The notes under the pieces are model-generated. The model ran no database searches. It was not told the origin of the DNA and was given only the letters and a program-made list of their open reading frames with translations. From Vicugna pacos (taxonomy: Eukaryota > Chordata > Mammalia > Artiodactyla > Camelidae): DNA of 64,000 bases. The stretch spans positions 2,001,001-2,065,000 of the forward strand of contig NC_133009.1 of NCBI RefSeq assembly GCF_048564905.1, in the 5' to 3' direction. How positions within the stretch are numbered: the first letter of the stretch is position 1; each line of letters starts with the position of its first letter. This document shows, one piece after another, positions 1-13,097 of this stretch. A program made the translations under genes and the position numbers.

Positions 1-1465
<1,465 letters not shown>

Positions 1466-1708
1466 AGTGATTGTCCTAAAGGATCTCATTGTTTTAAAAA
1501 TGGACCTGATGATATGAAGCACCTTCCTTGTAATTGTCTCCGATCTTTTTCTCAGACCAGAATTCAGGGTAGATAATTTAGATATTTACCTGACACTACT
1601 CTGGTATTTGTATTTGAAATGTAGTTAGTTATATTTAATTATCTCATTCCTGAGTTCCTTTTTCATTAAAGTAGCTTTCATTGCTTTTATTGCAGTTATT
1701 AAAATATG

Positions 1709-1714
1709 AATAAA
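1709..1714 (+). terminator. C18orf32: Poly(A) signal AATAAA of C18orf32
   Basis: A canonical AATAAA lies 244 bp after the stop codon and is followed within about 20-35 bp by GT-rich sequence. It is the first perfect AATAAA after the coding region, giving a 3' UTR of about 260 bp. Confidence 0.6.
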
Positions 1715-1734
1715 TAGAACGTTTGTGCCCGTAG

Positions 1735-2948
1735 ACATTGTTACTTAATCAATGCCTAAAAATCCTTGGGCCTCTACCTTTTATTCAAGTTCTTCAAATT
1801 TGAGGAGTACAATTTTACTGTGAAACAGTGCAGTGAGACTGTGCTATGAAATGAAAGGTAGTTTTTGGAGATAATGAAACATAAAGATGTAATTACTGTC
1901 CAAGTCAGTGGAGCAGCTTATCTGAGAGAGTAGTAATTACTGTTTATTGCTCTGAGGAAGACAGAAAAGACAGGGAACTAGGGGAAACTTCTCTGAAAAA
2001 TGGAACATCTTTTACATAAATGTTTAGTGTATATTATAAAATTCTAATCCTTGTCACATTCCTTTCCTCCTACAAATGTATTAAACATCCAGTTTAGCTT
2101 GTGGTTCTTTTTCCTTTTAATATTTAAATGTTTAAAAGGAAGGGTTTTCTTGTTTTTTGTTTTTTGTTTTTACCACATCAGAAAGCAGTATTATAATGGT
2201 GTGATGGCACTCAGGTAGTTATAGGACAACAATATTTTCTTTTTTTTTTAAAGAGTAGATTATATCAATTATTTTGTATCAATTATTTTGTTGCATAACA
2301 AGATGCTCTAAAATTAGTGGTTCTCAACCAGAGTGACGTGACTGAGCAGTTCTCACCTGGTCTGGGCCTCTCTACTTGGTCTTTCACCCCTAGGCTTCTT
2401 CAATACATAAATATTCAAAGATGATGAGACATACCTTTATATAATATTTATTCTCTCTGAAGCAAAGAGAGATTAGAAGGGACTCCTCCCCTTGGGTCCC
2501 CAGTGAAGTCCTAGGTCCTAACCAAGGCTTTGTTAAGCTATGTATGTGTCTGGTCAAGTCATTGATCCACCTAGGACTTCATTTGATTCAAATGAATGTG
2601 TTTCAGCTTCTCTGCCCTAGCCCACCTGAGGGATAAATTCCCTTTAGCGACTAAATCCAGTTGATCTAGTTCTTTTTTTTAAGATATAAATACTATTATG
2701 AAAATAGCAGACGTTCATAGTAAAACAATATAAGAGCAAGTGAAGTGAAAAGTTAATGTTTTTTTTCTACTCTCAGTCCCTTATTCTAGCTCCACAGGTA
2801 TAACCAGTGTTAGCTTTCTTTTTCACCCCAGTGTTAGCTTTTCATACAGCCTTCTAGCAACTTTTTTAAAATTAGTTTTTATTAAATACATCATTTAAAA
2901 AAATCAAATAATATTGCAAGGTTTATAATGTCCCTAATCCCTTAGTTT
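1735..2948. other. Intergenic DNA downstream of C18orf32
   Basis: AT-rich sequence without a recognisable gene. It contains a perfect 14-bp tandem duplication at 2263-2290 (unit tatcaattattttg) and poly-T runs near 2160 and 2240. Parts near 2670-2870 look like very old interspersed repeat, but I cannot name the family. Confidence 0.5.
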
Positions 2949-2959
2949 CCAAAGGCTTT

Positions 2960-3089
2960 CCTCTGGGCAAGGCACAGCTCAAGTGGTAGAGCACATGTTC
3001 ATGCATAAGGTCTTGGGTTCAATCCCCAGTGCCTCCTCCAAGAATAAATAAATAAACCTAATTACCTCCCCCCACCAAAAAAAAAAATA
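2960..3089 (+). mobile_element. Camelid tRNA-derived SINE (Vic-1 type)
   Basis: The head resembles a tRNA-Ala gene, with 'agctcaagtggtagagcaca' as the A-box region and 'gggttcaatccccagtgcct' as the B-box and T-arm. An 'aataaataaataaacc' segment, a C-rich stretch and an A tail follow. A perfect 11-bp target-site duplication, ccaaaggcttt, flanks it at 2949-2959 and 3090-3100. Duplication and tail are the marks of L1-driven insertion. This SINE type is the main reason for calling the organism a camelid. Confidence 0.85.
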
Positions 3090-3100
3090 CCAAAGGCTTT

Positions 3101-6100
3101 ACTCACTCAGCTATTGTTTTTGTCTTATGATTTATCTCCATATTTCTAAATGATACATAGATAGCTGTAGTTTTTAGAGATACCAACTTTAAATATTATT
3201 GACTTCTGCCATGATTGAGATACAGCTGTCTTACAGTATTTCCCTCTCCTTCTCCCATACGTCTTCCAAATGTTTTTGTAAATTTTGGTTAAGTCCTTGA
3301 TCAGTGTGTATATATATCATCATGAGTGTTCCAGAAGTCTTTCATTTGCCCCTCCAGATCTCTGCTCCCTTCACCCTGCTCTCCTGCTCAAGAAAGATGT
3401 ATGGACTACTACAGCTGGGACCTCTGGGTTCTGTTGGGTTTGGCCAGTGAGATCTGCAGCAGGAGATGGGAGGGAGGGAAGGAGCCAGGTCAAGGTATTT
3501 ATTCCCTTGGCTCCTTCCCTTCAAGGCCTCTTCAGGCCAGGTGTGTTCCTGAGCCAAAAGTCACTACCTCCAGGTGGCCAAGTCCACATGACTCCTTTCA
3601 GTTTCCACTAACCTCTCCCTCTCCTTGCCCTTCTGGGACTCAGGGTGATAGCATCTATGACTACTTGCTCAGCGCCACATCTTTATCTCAAGGGTGCCAT
3701 CTGCGTCTTGCTGGGACACTGGTAGGATGAGCATGTGAACACTGGTCACTGCATAGATTGTGAGTATAGTGCTTTTGAGTTTCCCTTCACATAAAGCATT
3801 GCTTCCTGCAGTTACTCTGCTTTCTCCTGGTACACTCCCTCCGTTGGCTAGTTGTCGCCCAGGCCTGGTGCACAGCGACAGTCTTGGGGACTTTCCTCTC
3901 CCTCTCCCCTGTAGGATCTCCTGTGTCCTGGATCTCACGTCTTCCTCTTTCTTAGTTTACTTCCTCAGTTTTTCTAATTCAATACTCTTAAGTGGTTAAA
4001 ATGGATGTTTTTGCTAAGTGATCCCCCAGATCATTCCAGTTCACTTAAACCTACTTTCTGAGAATTACTGGTCTTCTAAGGCCTTTTCTACTTCTAGCAG
4101 TCTCCCACTGGAGCACTGGTTCCCAGTCTTGTATTTTACGTACTGGGAAAAAAAATATTTTTTTTTAGTTGAGGGGACTGATACACAGTTGTCGACTTTT
4201 TGTTTTGCCAAACAAGAATATATTTAAAGCTGTGATTTATTATCACCATTATTTCATTTAAAAAAAGCCATTTTTGATACCAAGAGTGAAGAGGAACATA
4301 GAATAGGGGATAACAATAGCCCATCAGTGTGAATACGTTTATAAAAGTTAGCTATTTTTATGAAAAATTCAGTTTTCTCCATGTTTTTCTTTTTATGGTT
4401 GGTGAAAACTTTTATCACCTGTCCTTGGACCCGATTTGGTAACCACTATTCTATACCACACAAGTGTTCTCTTGCCTCATAATACCAATCCTAACAGATA
4501 CAGATAATCTATATTTCAGGTTTGCTTTCCTAGTAGAGAACAAGAAGAGATGGAGTCTGGAATTGAACAGGAAGAGAGATGCTTGAGCCCCAGGGAGTAT
4601 CTTTCTGTGCTCTGGCTGGAGATCAAACAAATACCTAAGTAGTTCCTCTCTACCTGTGATTCTAAATCTCCATCAATTAATCAAAATATCTCATACTGAC
4701 CCATGACTTTTGTAATATGCTTTTTAGTCACATTGCTTATTATTATTGTTGACCCCAAACTGCTATCTATGCCTCTTAAGTAGCTTTTAGTTCTTTCTTC
4801 TCCTCTCCATTTCTATGTCCTCAGTTTCAATTTTTTAACTGTTTATCTTAACTACTTCAGTGATTATTTTTTCTCTTCCTTATGCCACATCTAGATTTTG
4901 AAGTAGCAAATGGGAGTGGACATGTCCAAATCATGCTTGTGATGATGATGGGAACCAGTTTGGATCCCACTGTCTACATGTCCTGAAGGTGTTGATCAAT
5001 TTTTGCTGATTTCTTTGGCCTATTTAGTGTTCATTATGTCTCTTTTCTATCCTCTATTTTATATCTCGATTGCTTTTATTTTTTATGTGCAAAAATGTAT
5101 TTAATTGTTATTCTTTAATAAGCATGGACTGCTGCTCTCACCCTCAAACAGAACATGTCTTTGTGGACTGATGCTGTGCCTCATCCCAGAATTCATCTTT
5201 TTCACTTAATAAGTACACAGGCTTTTCACCCCAGTTCTGCTAAGGCACTATATTCAGTCCCAGTTCACACAGTTTTCAGTTTCTGAATATGAAGGCAAGT
5301 GAAAGCATCTTCAAATAGAAGACCAGGAGAAGTCAAAAAAGAAAAAAGAAAAAAATCTCTGATTGGGAGCATAAAAAGTTTACAAACACCTGAACAAGTC
5401 AAACCACAGACTGCATCTTGGAAAAATGTAATGATGGGAAATTTCCAAGCCCTGAGGGGAACTGAGAGGCAATTCTGCAGGTTTATGGCCTCTTGGGAAT
5501 TTCCAATTAGAAGTCAAGGAGGAAACTTTTGCTTCTTTATTTATTTTTTCCTGGAGACCATGTTGAAGACAGTGCTTGAGAAGCAGCAGGGAAAATTCTC
5601 AACCTCATCTGCCAGAGTTGCCCTTCCTCCCGCTCTTAGTTGTAGAAGTAAGACTTGGGCCCATACTTCATGTTTTGGCCAGCTAGAGGATGGACTTTCC
5701 TATAGAGAATAAGAGATTGTCATTACCAGAATTCTCAAGGAACAGAGACATGGTGAGATTTGTAACTCACATTTTTGCATATTCAGAAAGGATTTTAAAT
5801 TGGGATGTAGTACTTGAAAGTACGGGTATCGTGATGCAGGCTACCAGGTTTAAGGCAGGCTAGGGTCTGTCATGTAACTGTGCACACATGGGCCAGTTGT
5901 ACAAATTTGTTTGCACTCAGAGGGTTTATTTTTTAATGGAGATTATATGTTAACAAGGCCAAAGAATTTGGAAACAATACATACGGAGTTAATTGGACAA
6001 CACTTGATGCAACTTAAGTGCTCAATAATTAGCAGCTATTTGAATGCAAACATTTTTTGGAGGGCTAGGAGTACCTTTTCAAGTCTAAAAATTAGACCTA

Positions 6101-8430
6101 TCTTCAGTTTTTCATCTTCAAATTAAACCCACATAACTATGAAATGCAGCAAATGAATCATTGTGTCATAGGTAGTCAATAGCATGTTTTTGTTACTTTA
6201 TATATTCTCATTTATCCTTCATCCTCTAACATGGTCCTTTGTCTTGGTGTTTTAGGTTAAAAAGTGGAATTTTTGAGGCTATATGAATAATATCATCATA
6301 GAAGCAATGTAACTCAAGTGCCGTTTACCATTTAGACTTATTGATATGCAATATAGCACTTAATATTCCCACAAAAAACTGCTAAAAGTGGCCCAGGGAA
6401 GGACATGAAAGGTAAGATGGAGTGTCTTACTCAAGTCCCAGAGTGTAGTCTTCTGATTTTAAATTTGCCCATTTAATTTTCCCCACGTGCACTTGATATC
6501 ACAAATAGCATTTGACTTCTGCTTCAGAACTGTTCAGGCTATTTAAACGGGTGAAGTTCTCAACTGCTTTAGTGCTAGTTGTCATGGTTTTGTCTCTCCT
6601 GAAATGAGCTAAGTCACTAAGACAACAGATGGAAAGAAGGCTCAGGCATCCATCAGGAAGGACACAGGTGGAAACCTAGACAATTAGTTTTTTTCCAAAT
6701 TCCAGAAATAGTAAGAGTATAAAAGTTGAGACATTTAGATAAATCAGCAGAGCAATACTGAGGGGAGAGAAAGGTCTGAAATCTGAAGAGAACATATTTC
6801 TCAGACTATGAAGGAAAGGAATATGCTTAGCTAGACAGAAGAAGAATAAATCTTTTATGAAATAAATAATAATCCTGGATCAAATGTACAGAGGATTTAA
6901 GGAACTTATCAGGGAGAGTAATCAGAATGGAGTTTTAAATCTATTCATTTAAAGTTAAAATATAATGAAAAAACACTGCTTATGATGACAACTGTACTAC
7001 TAATTTCTCATACAATTTTGAATATTATACTTACCATTTAATACTGTATAATTACTATGTAACATACTACATAGTACTATGTAATAGTACAATTACTATG
7101 TATATTACATAATATATCAACTTCAAAGTTGAAAGAGGAATTTCTCTATCATTTTCAGAATGATCAATGCTGCAATAGGGTTGTTGCTGAAACAAATGGG
7201 AAGGAAACAGTGAGCAGTGGTAAGAGTCAGGAGGCAAAATTTCCAGGGTCACAGATCCAAGACATGGCCCAGAGCCCACAGTTTCTGGTTTGAGAGGACC
7301 TGAGTGATCTCCTGTGCAGCTCCAGCATTTAAAGAATATGACTATCAAGAAAGGAAAGACCATGGGGTCTTCAATGAGAGGTACAGACAGAACAAGCTGT
7401 TCCACGTAGGAGTATATGAAGTGAAAACTGGTATCAGAGTCAGTACAGAGGATGGGAGGGCTGGGCCCAAGGTGCAGCTGTCTGTGGATGGTTTACAGAA
7501 GGTAAGCCCTTTCAGTATTAGACTCCGTGTTACGTTAGCATGTTGGCTCCACCTATGCAAATTAATTGCCCTGGGTGGATAATAAAATTACCCTCAAACC
7601 TCATCTTTTTCTGAACAAATATTTAGATCGTGAAAAATATGGTGTTGTGTGTTTTAAACTTGATTTTTCATGTTAAATTTTTTATAATTATACCAAAATA
7701 TCTTTTGAAAATTTAAAAATCCCTACCATTTTTACATGTTTACTTCTGATTTTAAAATAATATTAAAATGTCTGAGCAGGGTTATCACAATGTTTTTGTT
7801 GTTTTTCTCATTTAGCACGTAAAAATGTCTCACCATCTTTGTCCTTTTATTACTAGTGTCTTACTCATAGCATATTTTGCTACTAGTTTGTAGTAGACTG
7901 ATTTACATAAACATTTTATCATTCAACATTTTAGATATTTCTGAATTTTTACTATTATAAATGACATCATCTTTCACTAAAAAACTTACACCACCTCATT
8001 TTACTTTTAGAACAATTTTTAGGGTTAAGGCTACTAGTATAAGGAATATAAACATGTTTATGATTCTGAAAATAACTGCTAAAACATTTCCTAATAAGAT
8101 TAAATAAATGAAGCAGCTTCATTACAATTTAGGTTTGATATAATTAAAAATATGATTTAGAAACATACTTTTTTCATATGATAGATTCAATTCTCCAGCT
8201 CACTTTGTGTGTATAAACATCCCTGTAAAATCATGCATATATCAACATTTCACATCTTCCACTCAAATTGTACTTTGCAAACAATGTTCGTAAGAAGTGT
8301 CTTGTTTGACTCTCAGGGGCCAGCAGCCTGGACAAGCGTTACTTGCCTATTCTTATTTTATGAGCGAGGACTCAGAGGCTTTGTGGTTTCTTCAATGACA
8401 CATAATCACTACATTTTTGGTATCAGGAAC
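3101..8430. other. Intergenic region between C18orf32 and the first L1
   Basis: About 5.3 kb of AT-rich DNA with no convincing exon: the longer open frames lack family motifs and splice context. Around 7020-7110 there is a run of interlocking AT-rich palindromes, including a 16-bp perfect one at 7068-7083. A tract at about 8320-8400 resembles an old MIR. I see nothing else that I can name, apart from the possible old repeat listed separately. Confidence 0.5.
3340..3735 (+). repeat. Possible ancient interspersed repeat, family not assigned
   Basis: The phrases 'gggtttggccagtgagat', 'caaggtatttattccc' and 'gtgccatctgcgtcttgctg' recur in this order in mammalian genomes in my memory, as part of an old repeat. 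I cannot place the family with confidence. The overlapping open frames here, up to 134 codons, are therefore unlikely to be genes. Confidence 0.3.
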
Positions 8431-8449
8431 TGAACAATTATGATATTAT

Positions 8450-8735
8450 TTTAAATTAGCTTTTTATTTGGGAGTAATTTTAGATTAATAGAAAAGTTGC
8501 AAGCTATTATAGAGGGTTCTGATTTCGCCTCCTCAGTTATTTTCCCCTCATATTCATCACCCAACATTACCAGGAGTATATTTATGAAAACTATGACATG
8601 AACGTTGATACATTACTCTTAATGAAACACCAGATTTTATTCATATTTTACTAATCTTTCCACTACTGTCCCTTTTCTGTTCTAGGATTCAATCCAGGAC
8701 AACAAAATGCATTTAGGATAATTACCTTTTAAATT
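8450..8735. repeat. Possible ancient repeat that hosts the L1 insertion
   Basis: Text such as 'agattaatagaaaagttgcaa' and the block ending 'caggacaacaaaatgcattt' resembles very old L1-type or related mammalian repeats. The younger L1 at 8748 is inserted directly after it. The family assignment is uncertain. Confidence 0.3.
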
Positions 8736-8747
8736 ATTCCAAATCAA

Positions 8748-9400
8748 TAGACTTACCATATGACCCAGGAATCCCACTCCTGGGCTTGTATCCAGAAGGA
8801 AATCTACTTCAGGATGACACCTGCACCCCAATGTTCATAGCAGCACTATTTACAATAGCCAAAACATGGAAACAGCCTAAATGTCCATCAACAGGTGACT
8901 GGATAAAGAAGATGTGGTATATTTATACAATGGAATACTACTCAGCCATAAAAACCGACAACATAATGCCATTTGCAGCAACATGGATGCTCCTAGAGAA
9001 TGTCATTCTAAGTGAAGTAAGCCAGAAAGAGAAAGAAAAATACCATATGAGATCGCTCATATGTGGAATCTAAAAAACAAAAACAAAAACAAACAAACAA
9101 ACAAACAAAAACAAAGCATAAATACAGGACAGAAATAGACTCATGGACAGAGAATACAGATTTGTGGTTACCGGGGTGGGGGTAGAGGGTGGGAAGGGAT
9201 AGACTGGGATTTCAAAATTGTAGACTAGATAAACAAGATTACACTGTATAGCACAGGGAAATATACACAAAACGTTATGATAAATCACAGAGAAAAAAAT
9301 GTGACAATGAGTGTGTATATGTCTATGAATGACTGAAAAATTGTGCTGAACACTGGAATTTGACACAACATTGTAAAGTGATTATAAATCAATAAAAAAT

Positions 9401-9444
<44 letters not shown>
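8748..9444 (+). mobile_element. 5'-truncated L1 (end of ORF2, 3' UTR, AAAT-rich tail)
   Basis: The insertion starts inside the last part of ORF2. A frame at 8786-9073 ends 'MRSLICGI' and carries the typical '[13 protein letters not shown]' and 'YYSAIK' segments of the L1 ORF2 C-terminus. A G-rich 3' UTR and a long (TAAA)n tail follow. A perfect 12-bp target-site duplication, attccaaatcaa, sits at 8736-8747 and 9445-9456. The clean ends and open reading frame point to a fairly young insertion. The same 3' UTR type recurs antisense near 47.2 and 59.7 kb. Confidence 0.9.
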
Positions 9445-9447
<3 letters not shown>

Positions 9448-9456
9448 CCAAATCAA

Positions 9457-12116
9457 AACCCTTGTGATCATAAACTCTGAGGACACCATACTCTCCATTG
9501 TCAAAGCTTTAACAATAATGTTAGAAATTTCTTTTATCTGAAAAAAAAGAGAGGCTTGATTTGTTTATATTTAATGAGCATTTTGATTCTAAAATAGTGT
9601 TTCTCGGAGAAACCCCCCAAGTAAGGAAGTAGAGAGCCTAAGAATTATTTAACTGTTAGATTAATATAGAATCTTGGTTTTCATTTCCAGCCTTCATTCT
9701 ATTTGATTTTATTTGTAAAATGAAGCTGCCTGAAAAAGAGGTGGACACATGAGGGTCTGAAGGCCACAATCATTTATTTCAGAGATTATTAAAGATATTC
9801 AAAAGTGTTGCAGATTTAAACAGTACCATTTATGCATTCTGACCAATAAAATATTTTATATTTGTGAATAAGTCAAAAATGAGTAAAGCTATTTTTCAGC
9901 CCTGGCATGGTAAAGCAGAAATTAGGAATAAAAGCATTCTCATTTCCACTCTGTGTCAATTGCTTTGGGGGCTTGTTCTTACCGTTTATAATTTTCTCCA
10001 GTGCATCTAAATGCATAAATGGTTTTATGAGCACAGCCTTATCTGATTTTCGCAAGGACTCTCTCAGGAGGCACTATTATTATACCCAGTTCCAGAATAG
10101 AAACTGAGTCCTTGAGAATTTTAAGTAACTTTTCTTATCACATAATCTACCTTAGTAGAAGAGCCTGGATTTGTACCGAGGTCTCTGTGCACCTGGAGCT
10201 GGTGCTCTTTATCATTTCATTCCATCGTCTCTCTTGTTTTGATCTGAGGATAAACTGATAACTGTTGTAACATAGGGTTTGTTTTATAGTCTTGTTTTCT
10301 TGACGGCAGTCTGTAACTGGATATGGAGTTCGTAATGCAAGCACTGTTTAGGAATGTCTGGTGCCCTGGAAACATAATGAAGATGGTTATTTCAAAGTAA
10401 ACAAATGGACAGATAGTACTATACACACTTCTATATTTGTTAGTTTTATTAAAATTTTCAATTATTTTTGTTAGCTGTCATTCATAAAAAACAACTTATT
10501 TTTTAATTTTTACAGAAAGCCTAATTATTCTTTTACTTGCCTATTTGTACACACATACATGTCGTTTGATGAATGTCTCTTAAGTGTACAAGTAAGGACA
10601 CAATCATTCTTCAAAGATGTGTCTTGCTATGAAAAATGAAGTCAAAATTTGGAGTAATAACCTGGATAACTCATGGGAAAACTTTCTGTGGGTAAGGTGT
10701 CAGGATTTTTAAGTGAGAGAAAAGTAACTAAAACTGATATGGACATTTTATCAAAAGCAACAGTTTCACATTTTTCAATTTGACCCTCATTATAATCCTG
10801 TGAGATGAACAGAAAGGTTATATATGAACCTCCCTACATTACAATAGTCATAGAAATTTGAGAAACACATTTATCTTGCCAAGCTGTACTTGATCAGACT
10901 GGGACATATAGTATAAATAATTAGCAAATAATGGAAGCCTCAAGGCTCTGACTTATATTCACCATATAATTTATATTCCTTACCTATGTGGTTGTTGCCA
11001 GTTTGTGTCTGTAAGTAACTGGACCATTACCTTCTGATTCTACATGATTTGCTCAGTGTCCTTCATCAAGAGGCATCATTCAAATGTGAACAAAGGAATC
11101 AGAAGTTTTCACCTCTAAAGTGGACGGCAACCCTCCAAAGGCCACCTCTGTTCTAAAGTTCTTGCTAGAAAAAATGTTTGCTTCTTTCCCTGTAGATCCA
11201 GTGGAAAGGACTTGGACGTTGGAGCCAGGGGTCCGGGTTAAAATTTGAGACTCAGCACCTGTTATTTCTTTGATTTTTATCTCTTTTAAAAGGCATGAAT
11301 TTTCTACCAGTAAAATAAAGTACTAAGACCTAACATGGACTGTTTCTTACCCACTAGACCCTGAACAAATGCTTCCTTGCATTATTTAACTTAGTTATAA
11401 TAACAATACTCATAAGTAGGTATTATTATTTTTTATCAACTTCTCTTTTTGTTTTCAATGAGTGGGAAAAAAACCAACTCAAAGCACGCATCCTTGTGAT
11501 GTGTTAGGCTATGGCAGAGTGACTTCCCATTGATCTTTCTCTTTTATAAAGAATTGATTAATTAATCTTAAAGGCTCAATTCACTTCAGACTTTTAAAAG
11601 TCATGGGGGAATAGCCATGATTTCTAAGCATGTCCTAAACTGGGTGCTATTTCTTCTTCTATTTGCAGATAAGGACGTTTCCTGGTCAGGGAGGGCGTGC
11701 AGGTCATCCCCGCTCCCATTCCAAGCATATGGCAGCTGTAATTAATAAACTGCCTTCCTCCTTTCCAGAAAAGTTGGATGTGATTTCAGAATCCTTCTTC
11801 CAGTTCACTCCAGGAAACCACTACTACATGATCAGAGTTAACAGTTGAGATAAAAAAAAATACATTTCTCATCCCTACCGCATTGGATCGCCATCCTTCC
11901 CCTATTCTGAAGCTCTGATGATCTTAAAGTATTTAATAATTCATCCCTATCCTTCCTGACATCCCATTGCTGCCTTAAAACTTTCTTCTGTTGTTGTTGT
12001 TGTCAATGACAAGAGAAGCACAAGTACATTAGATAATCTTTCACATGGATGAACAAACTCATTGACTATGGTAATTCCATGAACTGGTATAAGACATTTT
12101 TCTTTCTCATAATTGT
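9457..12116. other. Intergenic region upstream of the olfactory receptor
   Basis: AT-rich DNA without a recognisable coding exon. Diverged MIR-like segments appear near 10060-10180 (antisense pattern) and 11210-11300 (sense pattern). The 5' untranslated exon expected for an olfactory receptor gene may lie here, but I cannot place it. Confidence 0.45.
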
Positions 12117-12164
12117 AGGTTCTACATGCTCACTGTAGTAGCTTTCACCCTCTTCTTGAAAATC

Positions 12165-13097
12165 ATGCAAAACCAAAGCTTTGTAACTGAGTTTGTCCTC
12201 CTGGGGCTTTCACAGAATCCAAATATACAGAAACTAATATTTGTTGTGTTTTTGTTTGGCTACATCACAACTATCGGGGGCAACTTGCTAATGGTGGTGA
12301 CCATCAGTTGCAGCCCAGCACTCCTGGGCTCCCCCATGTACTTCTTCTTGGCTTTTCTGTCCGTCGTGGGTGCATGCTTCTCCTCCGCCATTGCCCCAAA
12401 GATGATTGTGGACTCTCTCTCTGAGAGGAAAACCATCTCCTTTGAAGGATGCATGACCCACCTCTTTGCTGAGCACTTCTTTGCTGGAGCAGAGGTGACT
12501 GTCCTCACGGCCATGGCCTATGACCGCTGTGTGGCCATCTGCAAACCCCTGCACTACTCTTCTATCATGAGCCAGAGGCTCTGCAGCATTCTGACAGGGG
12601 CAGCCTGGATAGGGGGCTTCCTGCATTCCATGATACAAATTCTCTTCACTTTCCAGCTGCCCTTCTGTGGCCCCAATGTCATTGATCACTTCATGTGTGA
12701 CTTATACCTATTACTGGAGCTAGGCTGCACTGACACTCACATCTTTGGCCTTTTGGTGGTTGCCAACAGTGGGTTCATCTGCATCCTTATCTTCTCCTTG
12801 TTGCTCGTCTCCTATGGGGTCTTCTTGCTCTCTCTGAGAACCCGTAGTACTGAAGGGCAGCAGAGAGCTCTCTCTACCTGTGGATTTCACATTGCTGTTG
12901 TGGTTTTGTTCTTTGTCCCATGCATATTTGTGTATGCACAACCTCCATCTGCTTTCTCCTTTGACAAAATAGTAGCCATATTTTACACCATCCTAACTCC
13001 CTTGCTCAATCCTTTGATTTACACATTCAGGAATAAGGAAGTGAAAAATGCCATGAGGAAAGTGTGGAACAGAATAATAGTGGCTAATGAAAAATAA
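12165..13097 (+). CDS. Intact olfactory receptor, class II family 4 (OR4C-like)
   Basis: A single-exon GPCR of 310 residues, the normal receptor length. It would act in the plasma membrane of olfactory sensory neurons and signal through G-olf. Visible marks: N-glycosylation site NQS at residues 3-5, GN in TM1 (39-40), [10 protein letters not shown] (57-66), [10 protein letters not shown] at the end of TM3 (117-126), SY in TM5 (216-217), RALSTCGFH in TM6 (234-242) and [12 protein letters not shown] in TM7 (279-290). Cys96 and Cys178 sit where the conserved disulfide forms. I chose the ATG at 12165 because [15 protein letters not shown] matches family N-termini. An in-frame ATG at 12126 would add 13 residues and has a poor context. 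A splice acceptor at 12117-12118 probably ends the 5' UTR intron. Oddities: DRY is DRC, and '[11 protein letters not shown]' has one residue more than the usual OR4C 'SPSLGSPMYF'. The OR4C assignment is from memory of family sequences. Confidence 0.92.
   Translation: MQNQSFVTEFVLLGLSQNPNIQKLIFVVFLFGYITTIGGNLLMVVTISCSPALLGSPMYFFLAFLSVVGACFSSAIAPKMIVDSLSERKTISFEGCMTHLFAEHFFAGAEVTVLTAMAYDRCVAICKPLHYSSIMSQRLCSILTGAAWIGGFLHSMIQILFTFQLPFCGPNVIDHFMCDLYLLLELGCTDTHIFGLLVVANSGFICILIFSLLLVSYGVFLLSLRTRSTEGQQRALSTCGFHIAVVVLFFVPCIFVYAQPPSAFSFDKIVAIFYTILTPLLNPLIYTFRNKEVKNAMRKVWNRIIVANEK

Noticed and set aside
2960-3089. tRNA-Ala-like gene
   Set aside because: The tRNA-like part is the head of a SINE with an A tail and target-site duplication; it lacks a full cloverleaf.
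7020-7110. Cluster of AT palindromes as a replication origin or structured RNA
   Set aside because: The sequence is a low-complexity TACTATGT-type run; short palindromes are expected in it.
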